A stretch of 64,000 nt of DNA from Verrucomicrobiota bacterium (GTDB lineage: Bacteria > Verrucomicrobiota > Kiritimatiellia > CAIVKH01). How positions within the stretch are numbered: the first letter of the stretch is position 1; the number at the start of each line of letters is the position of its first letter. The stretch is from positions 1 to 64,000 of the forward strand of contig JACKPT010000005.1 of NCBI GenBank assembly GCA_024233345.1. Direction: 5' to 3'. Under the pieces are notes generated by a model, which had not been told where the DNA came from, ran no database searches, and saw only the letters and a program-made list of their open reading frames with translations. Below are positions 25,131 through 34,385 of this stretch, piece by piece. The position numbers and the translations under genes are program-made.

Positions 25131-25619
25131 ATGAACCGTGATGTGCCCGTATCCATCAAGACCCTGGTGCCCACCCCTTCGGGGTGTGGGGTCTTCCTGA
25201 CCGATGGGGTAAAGGTCATTGCGATCTTTGTGGATCACAGTGTCGCGGCGGCGATCACCATGGCGATTCACGATGTCAAAAAACCGCGTCCTCTCACCCA
25301 TGATCTGATCCATTCCATTTTCGCCGGGCTGGGGGTCACCTTGAAAAAGGTGGTCATCAATGACCTGAAGAATGAGACCTTTTATGCCCGCCTGTTTCTG
25401 GTCCAGGAAAACGAACTGGGACGGAGTCTGGTGGAGGTGGATGCCCGTCCGAGTGATTCCATCGCGCTTGCCCTTCAATGCCAGTGTCCGGTTCTGGTGT
25501 CTGCGGACGTATGGGCCCGGGCGGATGATATGTCGTGGGCGCTCGAGCAGGGCGGAGAGGCTGCCGGTGACCCGAGTGCAGCCTCCGACGGTTCCGATGA
25601 CGATGATGATGATGAATAA
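25131..25619 (+). CDS. Bifunctional nuclease family (DUF151) protein
   Basis: A 162-residue protein with the BFN domain: THDLIHSIFAGLGVTLKKVV, then NDLKNETFYARLFL, and EVDARPSDSIALALQC. The family includes plant and bacterial proteins with reported RNase and DNase activity, although the catalytic basis is unclear. The C-terminus is very acidic, ending in a run of six Asp and a Glu, a common feature in the family. uvrC begins 18 bases downstream, so the two may be co-expressed. Confidence 0.9.
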   Translation: MNRDVPVSIKTLVPTPSGCGVFLTDGVKVIAIFVDHSVAAAITMAIHDVKKPRPLTHDLIHSIFAGLGVTLKKVVINDLKNETFYARLFLVQENELGRSLVEVDARPSDSIALALQCQCPVLVSADVWARADDMSWALEQGGEAAGDPSAASDGSDDDDDDE

Positions 25620-25637
25620 CCGGGAAGGGACGGCGCC

Positions 25638-27140
25638 GTGAACCTTTCCCCGGAACTTCAGGAAAAAATCCGCAGTCTTCCCGATCAGCCGGGGGTCTAC
25701 CTCATGCGGGACAAGTATGGAACCGTCATTTATGTCGGCAAAGCGGTGTCGCTGCGCAACCGGGTCCGCCACTATTTTCAGCAGGGAACTCTGCGCAGTG
25801 CCGACCCCAAGCTGCGCGGGTTGATCCGCAGCATTGAAGACTTTGAGTTCATCACAGTCCGCACCGAGGCAGATGCCCTGATCACCGAAGGGCGGCTGAT
25901 CAAGGAATACAAACCCCGGTACAACGTGTCCTTCCGGGACGATAAGCGATTTCTGTTGATTCGGATTCACCTCGGGGATCCGTTCCCCCGCTTTGAAACC
26001 TGCCGGATCCGGAAATCTGACGGGGCCACCTATTTTGGTCCCTATGTGAATGCGGTTGCCGCCCGGGCCGCGGTGGCGTTTGTGGAAAAGACCTTTGGCT
26101 TGCGGGTGTGTGCCTCCCGGGTTCCCGGCGATGAGCAGTACCGCCACTGTCATAATGACGTCATCCGGTTTTGCAGTGCGCCCTGTGTGGGCAAGATCTC
26201 CAGTGATGCCTATCGGGCACAGGCGGAGCAGGCTTGTGCGTTTCTCCGCGGTGAGCGGCGGGAAGAATTACAGCGCCTGGAGGAAGAGATGCAGGAGGCG
26301 GCGGCTCGGAAGGACTATGAAAATGCCGCCGCTCTGCGCGATACCTTGTTTCTGTTGCGCCAGGCCATCCGCACCCGCTCGCGCGGCCTGAAGGATCTTT
26401 CCCTTCAGGCTCAGGAAGCCCAGGAGGGGTTGGCCGTCTTGCGAGAGGCCTTGCAATTGCCGACGGTGCCCCGGGTCATCGAGTGTTTTGATATTTCCAA
26501 TATCTCCGGCACCCACGCGGTTGCCAGCATGGTGTGTGCCGTGGATGGCTTGCCGGCTCGTAACCGGTACCGCAGGTATCGAATCCGCACCGTCGAGGGA
26601 ATCGATGATCCATTGATGATGCGGGAGGTGATCCTGCGGCGGTACCGCCGGGTTCTGGATGAGCAGGCCGCGTTGCCGGATCTGATCCTGATCGATGGCG
26701 GCCCCACCCAACTGGGGATGGCCCGGGATGCCTTGCGCGAGTTGGATCTGGCATCCGTGCCTTCAGTCGGGCTGGCCAAGAAACTCGAGGAGGTCTATCT
26801 CGAGCCAACCTACCTGGAAAAACCGGTCCGGTTGCCCCGGGATGAACCGGCGATGAAAGTGCTGCGACGAATCCGGGATGAAGCACACCGGTTTGCCCTG
26901 ACCCACCATCGCACCCTGCGCGCCCGGCGCATCCGGGATTCGTTTCTCGACGAAATCGAGGGCATCGGGGACAAGCGAAAGGAATGGATTCTCAAGCACT
27001 TTGGTTCGGTTCAGCGGTTGAACCGGGCCACGGTGGATGAAATTGCCGCCGTCCCCGGAATTGGCCCGGTCATGGCCGAAGCGATTCGGGCCGGGTTGGA
27101 TCGTCGGCATCCCTCAGGGGGACGCGGCGGCGAAGTCTGA
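25638..27140 (+). CDS. uvrC: Excinuclease ABC subunit C (UvrC), short form
   Basis: A 500-residue protein with GTG start. The GIY-YIG nuclease is at the front (PGVYLMRDKYGTVIYVGKA), followed by a Cys-bearing segment (VCASRVPGDEQYRHCHND, FCSAPCVGKIS), a UVR-like helix pair near residues 200-235, the RNase H-like nuclease with LILIDGGPTQLGMA, and a C-terminal helix-hairpin-helix (IEGIGDKRKEWILKHFGS). It makes both incisions in nucleotide excision repair. It is about 100 residues shorter than the Escherichia coli protein, but all domains are present. The last 27 bases overlap the convergent lipoprotein gene. Confidence 0.95.
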   Translation: MNLSPELQEKIRSLPDQPGVYLMRDKYGTVIYVGKAVSLRNRVRHYFQQGTLRSADPKLRGLIRSIEDFEFITVRTEADALITEGRLIKEYKPRYNVSFRDDKRFLLIRIHLGDPFPRFETCRIRKSDGATYFGPYVNAVAARAAVAFVEKTFGLRVCASRVPGDEQYRHCHNDVIRFCSAPCVGKISSDAYRAQAEQACAFLRGERREELQRLEEEMQEAAARKDYENAAALRDTLFLLRQAIRTRSRGLKDLSLQAQEAQEGLAVLREALQLPTVPRVIECFDISNISGTHAVASMVCAVDGLPARNRYRRYRIRTVEGIDDPLMMREVILRRYRRVLDEQAALPDLILIDGGPTQLGMARDALRELDLASVPSVGLAKKLEEVYLEPTYLEKPVRLPRDEPAMKVLRRIRDEAHRFALTHHRTLRARRIRDSFLDEIEGIGDKRKEWILKHFGSVQRLNRATVDEIAAVPGIGPVMAEAIRAGLDRRHPSGGRGGEV

Positions 27141-28442
27141 ATCCGCCCACGCGCCTGCCCTGTCTTTTTGCGCGGCTTTCTCAAGCTGGAGCAGGGTGCG
27201 TTGCTTGTTCCGTCCGATGGAGCCCTCGATATCCTTGCCGTAGATCCGCACCAGTCCGGCCCGGGTCAACAGTTCGTCGAGTTCCCCCTGATCCGTGACC
27301 ACCACCGCAAAAAACCGTTGGAGATCGCTGCTGCCCATCGCGTCCTCCCATTTGGTGGCAACCGTGAACGGGTGACCCGCGAGCAGTTTGGTGGTAAACT
27401 TTTTGGCCACATTCCCATAGTGGATTGCCTCGCGGGGGGTGATGCCAAAATACAGGGCCTGCTCTCTGACCCGGTCGGGAAAGGTGTTCTCCGTCTCCGC
27501 GGTGTCCACATGATAGAGCCGGAAGATATATTCCCGCCCATCGTGCATGACATGGAAAGAGTCACCATCGTTGGATGGATTGGGCAGCAGGCGGCAATCC
27601 TCAAGGATGGCCCATCCGGAACGGCGGGCCAGTTTGTCTGCGGTGGATCTGGATCCGGTCCTGGTCGCGGGCAGGTCCTTGGAGGATATCAGGGTGACCC
27701 CCTGCTGCAGTTGCCGAGCCAGGATCTGATCTTTTCGGCTGAGTTTGAAAAGATGGATCCGGTACTCCTTGCCCTGGCGGTCGCGCAGGATCAGGGTGTC
27801 GGAGATCAGGTCCACATATTCGGCCTCGATTGTATCCCCGGTCGCACTGGTCCAGGTGCGGAAATCGCCCTCCAGTCTGATCTGAGGCCGGGGTTGGGAT
27901 TCGGCGGCTTCGGGCGTGTCTTCCTCCGGTGTGTCAAGCGAGGGTAATTCGATATCCGCTCCGGCCGCTGCCAGCCGTTCGAGAATGTCGATATATCCCA
28001 ATTCGAGTGCATATTCGGCCGGGGTTTTCCAGGCATGGTCGCGATAGTCGATGTCGCAGGATTCGAATAGCAGGCGATTGACCATCTCGCTCCGGCGGTC
28101 AAGCACCGCCCGGTGCAGGGGCGTCAGGCCACTCGAGTCCGGGGTGCAAGGGTCGAGGTGCTGTCGTAACAGCCAGTCCAGGAGGTACAGATTTCCATCG
28201 TGGATTGCGACATGAACGGCGGTCTGCCCCTCCCGGTCCCGCCAGTCAGCCAGTGCTGGAGCATCGTACAATGATAGCTCATCCAGATCGGCGGCGTGTA
28301 ATGCCTCGGGAATGGTCAGGGTTGGCGGGGTCGGGCCCGGCGGGGCAGGGGGTTCGGGTTCGGGGCGTCGGCAACCGCCCACGAGCAGGACAACCAGTCC
28401 GCCCATACCCCAACGCAAGATAACACGACGCCAACCCATCAC
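27114..28442 (-). CDS. Lipoprotein with ankyrin repeats, SHD1-like domain and nuclease-like domain
   Basis: A 442-residue protein with a lipoprotein signal (LVVLLVGGC, lipidation Cys about residue 24). Ankyrin repeats follow at about 65-165 (GQTAVHVAIHDGNLYLLDWL, SGLTPLHRAVLDRRSEMVNR). A segment at about 190-235 (FRTWTSATGDTIEAEYVDL, then LILRDRQGKEYRIHL) resembles the SHD1 domain common in Planctomycetes and Verrucomicrobia. The C-terminal part from about 285 is staphylococcal-nuclease-like (GDSFHVMHDGREYIFRLYHV, DTAETENTFPDRVREQALYF, then LTRAGLVRIYGKDI). It should face the periplasm or the cell surface. The function of such proteins is unknown; catalytic competence of the nuclease part is uncertain. 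Convergent with uvrC, overlapping it by 27 bases. Confidence 0.85.
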   Translation of the reverse strand: MMGWRRVILRWGMGGLVVLLVGGCRRPEPEPPAPPGPTPPTLTIPEALHAADLDELSLYDAPALADWRDREGQTAVHVAIHDGNLYLLDWLLRQHLDPCTPDSSGLTPLHRAVLDRRSEMVNRLLFESCDIDYRDHAWKTPAEYALELGYIDILERLAAAGADIELPSLDTPEEDTPEAAESQPRPQIRLEGDFRTWTSATGDTIEAEYVDLISDTLILRDRQGKEYRIHLFKLSRKDQILARQLQQGVTLISSKDLPATRTGSRSTADKLARRSGWAILEDCRLLPNPSNDGDSFHVMHDGREYIFRLYHVDTAETENTFPDRVREQALYFGITPREAIHYGNVAKKFTTKLLAGHPFTVATKWEDAMGSSDLQRFFAVVVTDQGELDELLTRAGLVRIYGKDIEGSIGRNKQRTLLQLEKAAQKDRAGAWADSDFAAASP

Positions 28443-28623
28443 TGCTTCATCTTATCCTAACCAACAATGAACCGGAAGCTTGAACACGATCATTCATGCG
28501 CCATGCATCTCACCTGACGGAAGCAGAACGGCAGCCAGGGTGCAAGCGCCTGTTCGCTTGCCATCCAGGGGCCAATGGTGCAGGATTCGCAGGGTGAAAC
28601 GGACAAATCAAGGAGTCAACAGT

Positions 28624-29817
28624 ATGATCGATTCTCGTTATTCAACCCCCTCATTCATTTGCGCGGGCGTTCTCGGTTCAGTGTTCATGGGTTTGTTGAT
28701 CGGTTGCGCGAGTTCTCCGGATCAGGGTTTCCAAGGCGCTTCCGGCATGACCAGCCTGCCCCCGGCGATTGCCAGTGATGATCCGGTGATGATCGGCATG
28801 AATCAGAGTGAAGTTTTGGTGGATGACATGCGCACGACGCTGTTTGAACTGGGTCGGGCCATTCGGGATATCAAGATGGAGTCGGATCAATTGGTCAAGG
28901 CACTCCCGGAAGAGCAACGTCCGGATGTGCAGGGTCTCAACGCCAATATTGTCCGCGCCGCGTCGTGGATGCGGGTCATGAAGACCCAATCCGACGAATT
29001 GAAGGAGCAGCAGCGGTTGACTGCGGATGCATTGATGGAGCGATTGGAAGCACTGGAGCAGGCCCAGATTGCCCAGATGCGCGCGGCCAGCGCGGCATCG
29101 ACCGAAGTCGAGTGGGTGGAGGCGGAGGAGGCTCCGGTGGCGGAAACGCCTGTCCCGGAGCCGGAGGCCGTGGTTGAGGTGGTTGTGCAGGACCGGCAGG
29201 CCGAGAATCTCGACTCCTTGACGGAGTCCCTCGCCGAGGAAATGGGACAAGACGAAGCCTCCCAGGCCAAGCTGGTCTCGTTGATTGTTGCCGGTGAGGA
29301 CCTCGTGGCCAAGCAGAAGTATGGGGCGGCCAAAAAGAAATTCGATCAGGCATTGGATGTCGATCCGCTTTCTTTCCGGGCCCGGCTCGGTCTGGCCACC
29401 TGTCTGGTCGCCCAAGGGGCGTATGACCGGGCGGAAAGTCTGGTCGATGTCATGATGACCGAGCAAAAGGATGCCCATGTCTATGGGTTGAAGGGGCTGA
29501 TCGATTATCATCAAGGAGACCTCGACGAGGCGGAGAGCTATCTGAAAAAAGCGATTGCCGAGGGTAACCGCGATGCCCAGTGGCACAACTACCTGGGCAT
29601 TGTTCTGTTTCAGAAACAGGATGTGGATGGTGCCAAGAAGGCGCTGAAGACCGCGATGAAAATGGATCCGGTCAATCTGGATGTCATTTACAACCTGATC
29701 ATGGTGACCGCCAGTGGCGAGGCTCCGGACCTGGAAGAGGTTTCCCGGTTATACGACCAATACTTGATGCGGGGTGGTGCTGAATCGCCGCAAATCAACG
29801 CGTTGCTGCGTCCTTGA
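28624..29817 (+). CDS. TPR-repeat lipoprotein
   Basis: A 397-residue protein. Residues 1-28 form a lipoprotein signal ending in GLLIGC. A helical region follows (about 60-150), then an acidic linker rich in Glu, Val and Pro (about 160-200), and a C-terminal TPR domain from about 230 (KQKYGAAKKKFDQALDVDPL, YLKKAIAEGNRDAQWHNYLG, ALKTAMKMDPVNLDVIYNLI). The start is placed at ATG 28624 because it gives the signal peptide; the frame upstream has no protein character. It is followed 19 bases later by a coiled-coil secreted protein. Together they suggest an envelope-associated scaffold; the partner is unknown. Confidence 0.85.
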   Translation: MIDSRYSTPSFICAGVLGSVFMGLLIGCASSPDQGFQGASGMTSLPPAIASDDPVMIGMNQSEVLVDDMRTTLFELGRAIRDIKMESDQLVKALPEEQRPDVQGLNANIVRAASWMRVMKTQSDELKEQQRLTADALMERLEALEQAQIAQMRAASAASTEVEWVEAEEAPVAETPVPEPEAVVEVVVQDRQAENLDSLTESLAEEMGQDEASQAKLVSLIVAGEDLVAKQKYGAAKKKFDQALDVDPLSFRARLGLATCLVAQGAYDRAESLVDVMMTEQKDAHVYGLKGLIDYHQGDLDEAESYLKKAIAEGNRDAQWHNYLGIVLFQKQDVDGAKKALKTAMKMDPVNLDVIYNLIMVTASGEAPDLEEVSRLYDQYLMRGGAESPQINALLRP

Positions 29818-29836
29818 TCAACCGGGCGGAAATCGA

Positions 29837-31225
29837 ATGCACATCCGGGTGATGCTCATTCGTCTGTGGCTGGGGTGGGGCCTGGCGGCATTGCCAGGCC
29901 TTTTGTTTGCCCAGACACCTCCCGAGCAGATGGATGCCTATATTGCCCTGGTCCGGGCCGAGGCCTCCATGCGCGATGGCGATACCCGGCAGGCCGTGAA
30001 GGAAATGGAGGCCGCGCTCGACTTGTATCAGAAGATTGCCGACGGGTATCCGGGCTGGAACCCGGAGGTCATTGCCTATCGCATCACCTACTGCCGCAAT
30101 GCATTGGCGCGTCTGCAACATTCCGATCCAGTGCCGCTGGAGGCAATGGAACCCCGCGAGGAACCGGTATCATCGCCCCCTCCATCTACGGTGGAGGACG
30201 GGGAGGGATCGGTTCCTGACCCCCGGTTGACGGAACTGGAGCAAGTGATCCAGTCGTTAACCGAGGAACGGGAGCAGATGCAGGCGGAGGTCGATGGGCT
30301 TCGGAAGCAGGTGGAGGAACAAGCCCGCGCGCAGGAAAAGCAAGCAGACAAGGCGGTGAAATCCCTGGAGCGGGAACTCTCCGATGCCCGGAAATCCACG
30401 ACCCGCCTGCAGCAAACCGTCTCCGATTTGGAGGCAGAGAAACAGGAATGGACAGACGCGCGGGACAGGCTTGTCGCCACCCATGATGAAGCGGCGAAGG
30501 CGTGGCGTACGGAAAAGAAATCACTCGAAGGTCTTCAACGGGAGTTGGAAAAGCAGGTCGCCGCGCTGACCCGACAGGCCGGACGGAGCGCAGATGCGTG
30601 GGATGAGGAAAAAACTCGCTTGCATCAAGCGATGGATGAACTGACCGCCCAATTAGCTGAAACTGCGGCTGACCGGGACATGCTCAAACAGCAGGCAGGC
30701 GAGCAAGCCCAGGCGCTGGAAGCATCACGCAAGTTGATGGCGCACGATGCGCGGGAGGCGGCCCGAGCGTCGCAGCGGTTGTCGCAAGAGATCGCGTCGC
30801 TGCAGGATCAGTTGGCCGGGCAACTGGAGCGGGAGGAGAACCTTCGGGCGGAGATCGCCGCGCTGAAGGAACAACACAGTCAGGTGGTGGGTAACCTTGA
30901 AGAGCAGGTAACCGAACTGCGCGCGCTTGTCGCGGACAAGGAACGGGCCCATCAGGCGATCGTCCAGGATCTGGAAGCGTCGCTTGCCTCGGCTCGGTCC
31001 GGGGAAGCGTTGGAGGAGATGAAAGAGGCCGAGCGGCAAATCGCCTACTGGCAAGAGCATGCCCGCGCCCTTCAGGAGACGGTGGACTTGCAGGCGGCGG
31101 AATTGTCGCAACCCGCCCGTCGCGAGCTTCGGGAGCTTTCGCGTGAGAATCGCGAGTTGCGTGCACGCATCTCGGTGCTGGAGATGGGACGCCACTCCAC
31201 CTCCAGCGAGCCGACCAATCCATAA
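29837..31225 (+). CDS. Secreted coiled-coil protein
   Basis: A 462-residue protein with a signal peptide (MHIRVMLIRLWLGWGLAALP then GLLFAQ). Residues 30-90 form a helical, TPR-like unit (RQAVKEMEAALDLYQKIADG). From about residue 130 to 455 the sequence is one long heptad-rich coiled coil (EREQMQAEVDGLRKQVEEQA and similar), ending in a short polar tail. It lies 19 bases after the TPR lipoprotein gene and is probably co-transcribed. It looks like a periplasmic structural or adaptor protein; no enzymatic motif is seen. Confidence 0.85.
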   Translation: MHIRVMLIRLWLGWGLAALPGLLFAQTPPEQMDAYIALVRAEASMRDGDTRQAVKEMEAALDLYQKIADGYPGWNPEVIAYRITYCRNALARLQHSDPVPLEAMEPREEPVSSPPPSTVEDGEGSVPDPRLTELEQVIQSLTEEREQMQAEVDGLRKQVEEQARAQEKQADKAVKSLERELSDARKSTTRLQQTVSDLEAEKQEWTDARDRLVATHDEAAKAWRTEKKSLEGLQRELEKQVAALTRQAGRSADAWDEEKTRLHQAMDELTAQLAETAADRDMLKQQAGEQAQALEASRKLMAHDAREAARASQRLSQEIASLQDQLAGQLEREENLRAEIAALKEQHSQVVGNLEEQVTELRALVADKERAHQAIVQDLEASLASARSGEALEEMKEAERQIAYWQEHARALQETVDLQAAELSQPARRELRELSRENRELRARISVLEMGRHSTSSEPTNP

Positions 31226-32974
31226 TCAGCGCGGCGTTCGGGTATCGCGCCAGCGGGGCCGGTCGGTCAGGAACAATTGATCCTGCTGATGGAGCAACGT
31301 GGCATCCTGCAATGGGAAGTCCATGGGAATTCTCCCGCCGAACAGCGGGAACCAGGTCATGTAGGGCCCGGACATCAAGGTGCGCACATACGGCAGGTCG
31401 CGGGTTTCCGTGGTGAAATACAGGCCGCTGATCCGGTGCCGGAAATCGTTGATATCGAAAAAGTCCTTGATGTTGGCGGGGAGCAGGACGGAGCGCCGGT
31501 CCCCATACCATGCCGTGGCCCACGGAATATCCGTACAGAGCACCTCGTCCTCATCCAGCAGTTGCGACATATGGGCGATCAGGGCCGGATTGTAGGGGGG
31601 GTAGGGCGAATCGGCGCGGGGGGGCATCAAGGTAAACAGGAGGGGTAAGGCGGTGGTGATGATCAGGACGGCATGCATGGCCCAGCGATAGATGGGAATG
31701 GTGATTTGGAGCCGGTCGATGAAGATGAAGTAAAACGACAGGCCATACAGAAGAATCAGCGGCCAGAAGATCACAAACATCATCTCGGTGGTACCCCGAT
31801 AGATTGCCGCGACATTCAACAGCAGGAACAGGGAGAGCAGGATTCCCCAGCGGAGGTTGCCGATGAATTTTCGGACGAACCGGAAAAAGTAGGTGGTGAA
31901 AAACAGGCAACTGATCACCCCGTTGCCGATCAGGAAGAGATTCGATTGGTAGAGGGTGGCCATGCCTTCCACCCATTTGGTGCGAAGGTTTCGGATCACC
32001 ACCGTCGGGGTCAGGTCCGGTGAAAGCGTTCGTTCAAAGGAGTGGGTGAACGAGGGGTCAGCGCTGTTCAAGGCCAGCTGAGGGGCCATGCCAAAGAGGT
32101 GTCCGCATACCAGCACATTTCGAACCGCCCAGGGAAGGGCGATCAGAATAACCACGCCGGCAAAGAGGGAGAGGGTGGCGGCGGGACGGTGGTTGCGATG
32201 CTCGAGGCCGATCCACAGCAGAAAGCCCGGCACCAGAGCCCAGGCCGCGTACCGGGTGATACAGGCCAACCCGAGAAACAGGGCCGAAATGCCGAGAAGA
32301 AGGTAGGCTCGCGAAGGCTTGGTCTGGGGGTCGTCAAAGCCTTCAGAGGCCATGAGTCCAAACCAGATCGAACTCAACACCAGCAGGGTCAGAAGCGACA
32401 GGTTCAACCCGGTAATGCTGGTTTGCCAGACCAGGTCGCTGAGGAAAAACAGGGAGACCCCGATGATGGCAATCCGGGGATCGAAATAGCGCCGGGCGAG
32501 CAGAAACAGGATCAATCCGGTGAGGATGGTGAACAGGTGATTCAAGGGGATCATGACCCATTGCTCAGGGGGGATCGCTTTATACATCTGGGTGGAGGGA
32601 TACGATGCGCCAAGAAAGCGAAAGGTCCCACCCAGGATCATGGTATAAAGCGGGGGGTAAATCACATCCGGGTGGGTGGCCATCATCGGATCCTGGTCCG
32701 CCCGGCTTTCGCTGAGAAAGCGGATGGTGGCCGGCCGGATTACCTGGGTGGTGAATTGACCGGTCTCCATGAGATTCCGCCCGATTTGGGCATAATCCAT
32801 CGCTTCGGGATCGCGGAGCCCGTTGAATTGGGTCGCGGTATAGACTGCCATCAGGGAGAGGACCAGGATGATGTAGAGACCGATTTTGGTCAGCTTGACC
32901 CCGAGCCCGACATCCACATTGTAAATGAGGTCCTGGATGGTGGAGGGGGCCGGGGGTTTAGGGGGTGTTGCCAT
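31226..32974 (-). CDS. Polytopic membrane glycosyltransferase-like protein (GT39/PMT type)
   Basis: A 582-residue protein with about eleven to thirteen membrane segments. The first periplasmic loop has an acidic motif, RDPEAMDYAQIGRNLMETGQF, in the position of the catalytic Asp region of GT39/ArnT-like enzymes, and YPPLYTMILGGTFRFLG follows as in that superfamily. The C-terminal 100 residues form a soluble domain (DEDEVLCTDIPWATAWYGDR). These enzymes use polyprenyl-phosphate sugars at the outer face of the inner membrane. The start at 32974 overlaps the end of the response regulator gene by 17 bases, so the three genes to 35581 form an operon. Confidence 0.8.
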   Translation of the reverse strand: MATPPKPPAPSTIQDLIYNVDVGLGVKLTKIGLYIILVLSLMAVYTATQFNGLRDPEAMDYAQIGRNLMETGQFTTQVIRPATIRFLSESRADQDPMMATHPDVIYPPLYTMILGGTFRFLGASYPSTQMYKAIPPEQWVMIPLNHLFTILTGLILFLLARRYFDPRIAIIGVSLFFLSDLVWQTSITGLNLSLLTLLVLSSIWFGLMASEGFDDPQTKPSRAYLLLGISALFLGLACITRYAAWALVPGFLLWIGLEHRNHRPAATLSLFAGVVILIALPWAVRNVLVCGHLFGMAPQLALNSADPSFTHSFERTLSPDLTPTVVIRNLRTKWVEGMATLYQSNLFLIGNGVISCLFFTTYFFRFVRKFIGNLRWGILLSLFLLLNVAAIYRGTTEMMFVIFWPLILLYGLSFYFIFIDRLQITIPIYRWAMHAVLIITTALPLLFTLMPPRADSPYPPYNPALIAHMSQLLDEDEVLCTDIPWATAWYGDRRSVLLPANIKDFFDINDFRHRISGLYFTTETRDLPYVRTLMSGPYMTWFPLFGGRIPMDFPLQDATLLHQQDQLFLTDRPRWRDTRTPR

Positions 32975-34385
32975 GATCTTCTCCTGCGTCGGTTGCGGAT
33001 GATAACGAGCGCCGTGGTTCGACGAGTTGGTCTTCAATCAAATTGTATTCGTGCAGCTTGCGATGGAGCGTCCGCCGACTGATTCCGAGTTGAACGGCCG
33101 CCTTGGTCCGGTTGCCGCCATTCTGTTTCAATGCCTGAATGATGGTGTATTTTTCTTTGTCGGCAAGATTTAATCCGGTGGGATGGAGGTCGGATGGGTT
33201 TCGTTCGCTGGCCTGCCGGATTTCTTCGGGAATATCCCGCACCGTGAGTTTTCGTCCCCGGGCCATCACCACCATCCGCTCCACCGCATTGCGGAGTTCC
33301 CGGACATTTCCCGGCCAATCGTACCGGCTGAGTACCTGTACGGCATCCGGGCTGATCGATTCGATGTCCTTCTCGTTGTCCCGGCTCACCAGTTTGATCA
33401 TGTGTTGAATCAGCAGGGGAATATCCTCCTTGCGTTCACGCAACGGAGGCATCGTGATGACCACAACATAGAGGCGGAAAAACAAATCTTCGCGAAAGCT
33501 GCCCTGGTTCACCATCTGCCGGAGATCCCGGTTGGTCGCGGCGATGAGCCGGGTATCGGTATCGATGGTCAATTGGCCGCCGACCCGGTCAAACCGCCGT
33601 TCTTCGAGGACCCGGAGGATCTTGACCTGTGTATTGGGGTCGATTTCCCCGATCTCATCGAGAAACAGCGACCCGCCATCCGCGAGTTCAAACCGGCCCT
33701 TGCGTTTTTCCGTGGCGCCGGTGAACGCGCCTTTTTCATGACCGAACAGTTCACTTTCCAACAGCGTGGGGCTGAGCGCAGCGCAATGCACTGCGATGAA
33801 CGGGCCATTGGCCCGGTTGCTGAGCCGATGGATGGCATGGGCCACCAGTTCCTTCCCGGTTCCGCTTTCACCCTGAATCAGGACGGTGGCCCGGGATGCC
33901 GCAACCTGGCGAATGGTTTCAAATACCGGAATCATCGCCGGCGACTGCCCGATAATATTCTCCATTCCGTATCGGGAATCCAATTCCTGTTTGAGGTCCC
34001 GGTTTTCCTGTTCGATGTCCCGGGTGCGCAAGGCGCGTTTGAGCAGGTGATCCAGATGATCGAGATGGATGGGTTTGGTCAGAAAATCGAACGCGCCGCG
34101 CTTGATGGCGTCGACCGCCAGTTCGATCGATCCGTAGGCGGTGAGCATGATGCAAATCGGTGGCTGGGGCAGGGCGAGGACTCGTTGCAGCAGGGTCAGA
34201 CCATCCATGCCCGGCATGCGGACATCGCTGAGCATCACATCCACGGCGGTTTCGGTAAGTACTTCCAGCGCGGCAAGGCCATTTTCAGCCAGTTTGACCT
34301 CGTAGGTGCGGCGCAATGCGCGGGCCAGGCCTTCCCGGGCATTTTTTTCATCGTCCACAATCAGAATGACCGGCTTTGCGCTCAT
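32958..34385 (-). CDS. NtrC-family sigma54-dependent response regulator
   Basis: A 475-residue regulator. The receiver domain (VILIVDDEKNAREGLARAL, phospho-acceptor Asp in VDVMLSDVRMPGMDG) is followed by a sigma54 AAA+ domain with Walker A GESGTGKE and the GAFTGA loop intact, and a Fis-type helix-turn-helix (NGGNRTKAAVQLGISRRTLH). It should activate sigma54 promoters when phosphorylated by the kinase encoded just upstream. The kinase gene overlaps its start by four bases, and its stop overlaps the glycosyltransferase start. Confidence 0.95.
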   Translation of the reverse strand: MSAKPVILIVDDEKNAREGLARALRRTYEVKLAENGLAALEVLTETAVDVMLSDVRMPGMDGLTLLQRVLALPQPPICIMLTAYGSIELAVDAIKRGAFDFLTKPIHLDHLDHLLKRALRTRDIEQENRDLKQELDSRYGMENIIGQSPAMIPVFETIRQVAASRATVLIQGESGTGKELVAHAIHRLSNRANGPFIAVHCAALSPTLLESELFGHEKGAFTGATEKRKGRFELADGGSLFLDEIGEIDPNTQVKILRVLEERRFDRVGGQLTIDTDTRLIAATNRDLRQMVNQGSFREDLFFRLYVVVITMPPLRERKEDIPLLIQHMIKLVSRDNEKDIESISPDAVQVLSRYDWPGNVRELRNAVERMVVMARGRKLTVRDIPEEIRQASERNPSDLHPTGLNLADKEKYTIIQALKQNGGNRTKAAVQLGISRRTLHRKLHEYNLIEDQLVEPRRSLSSATDAGEDHGNTP

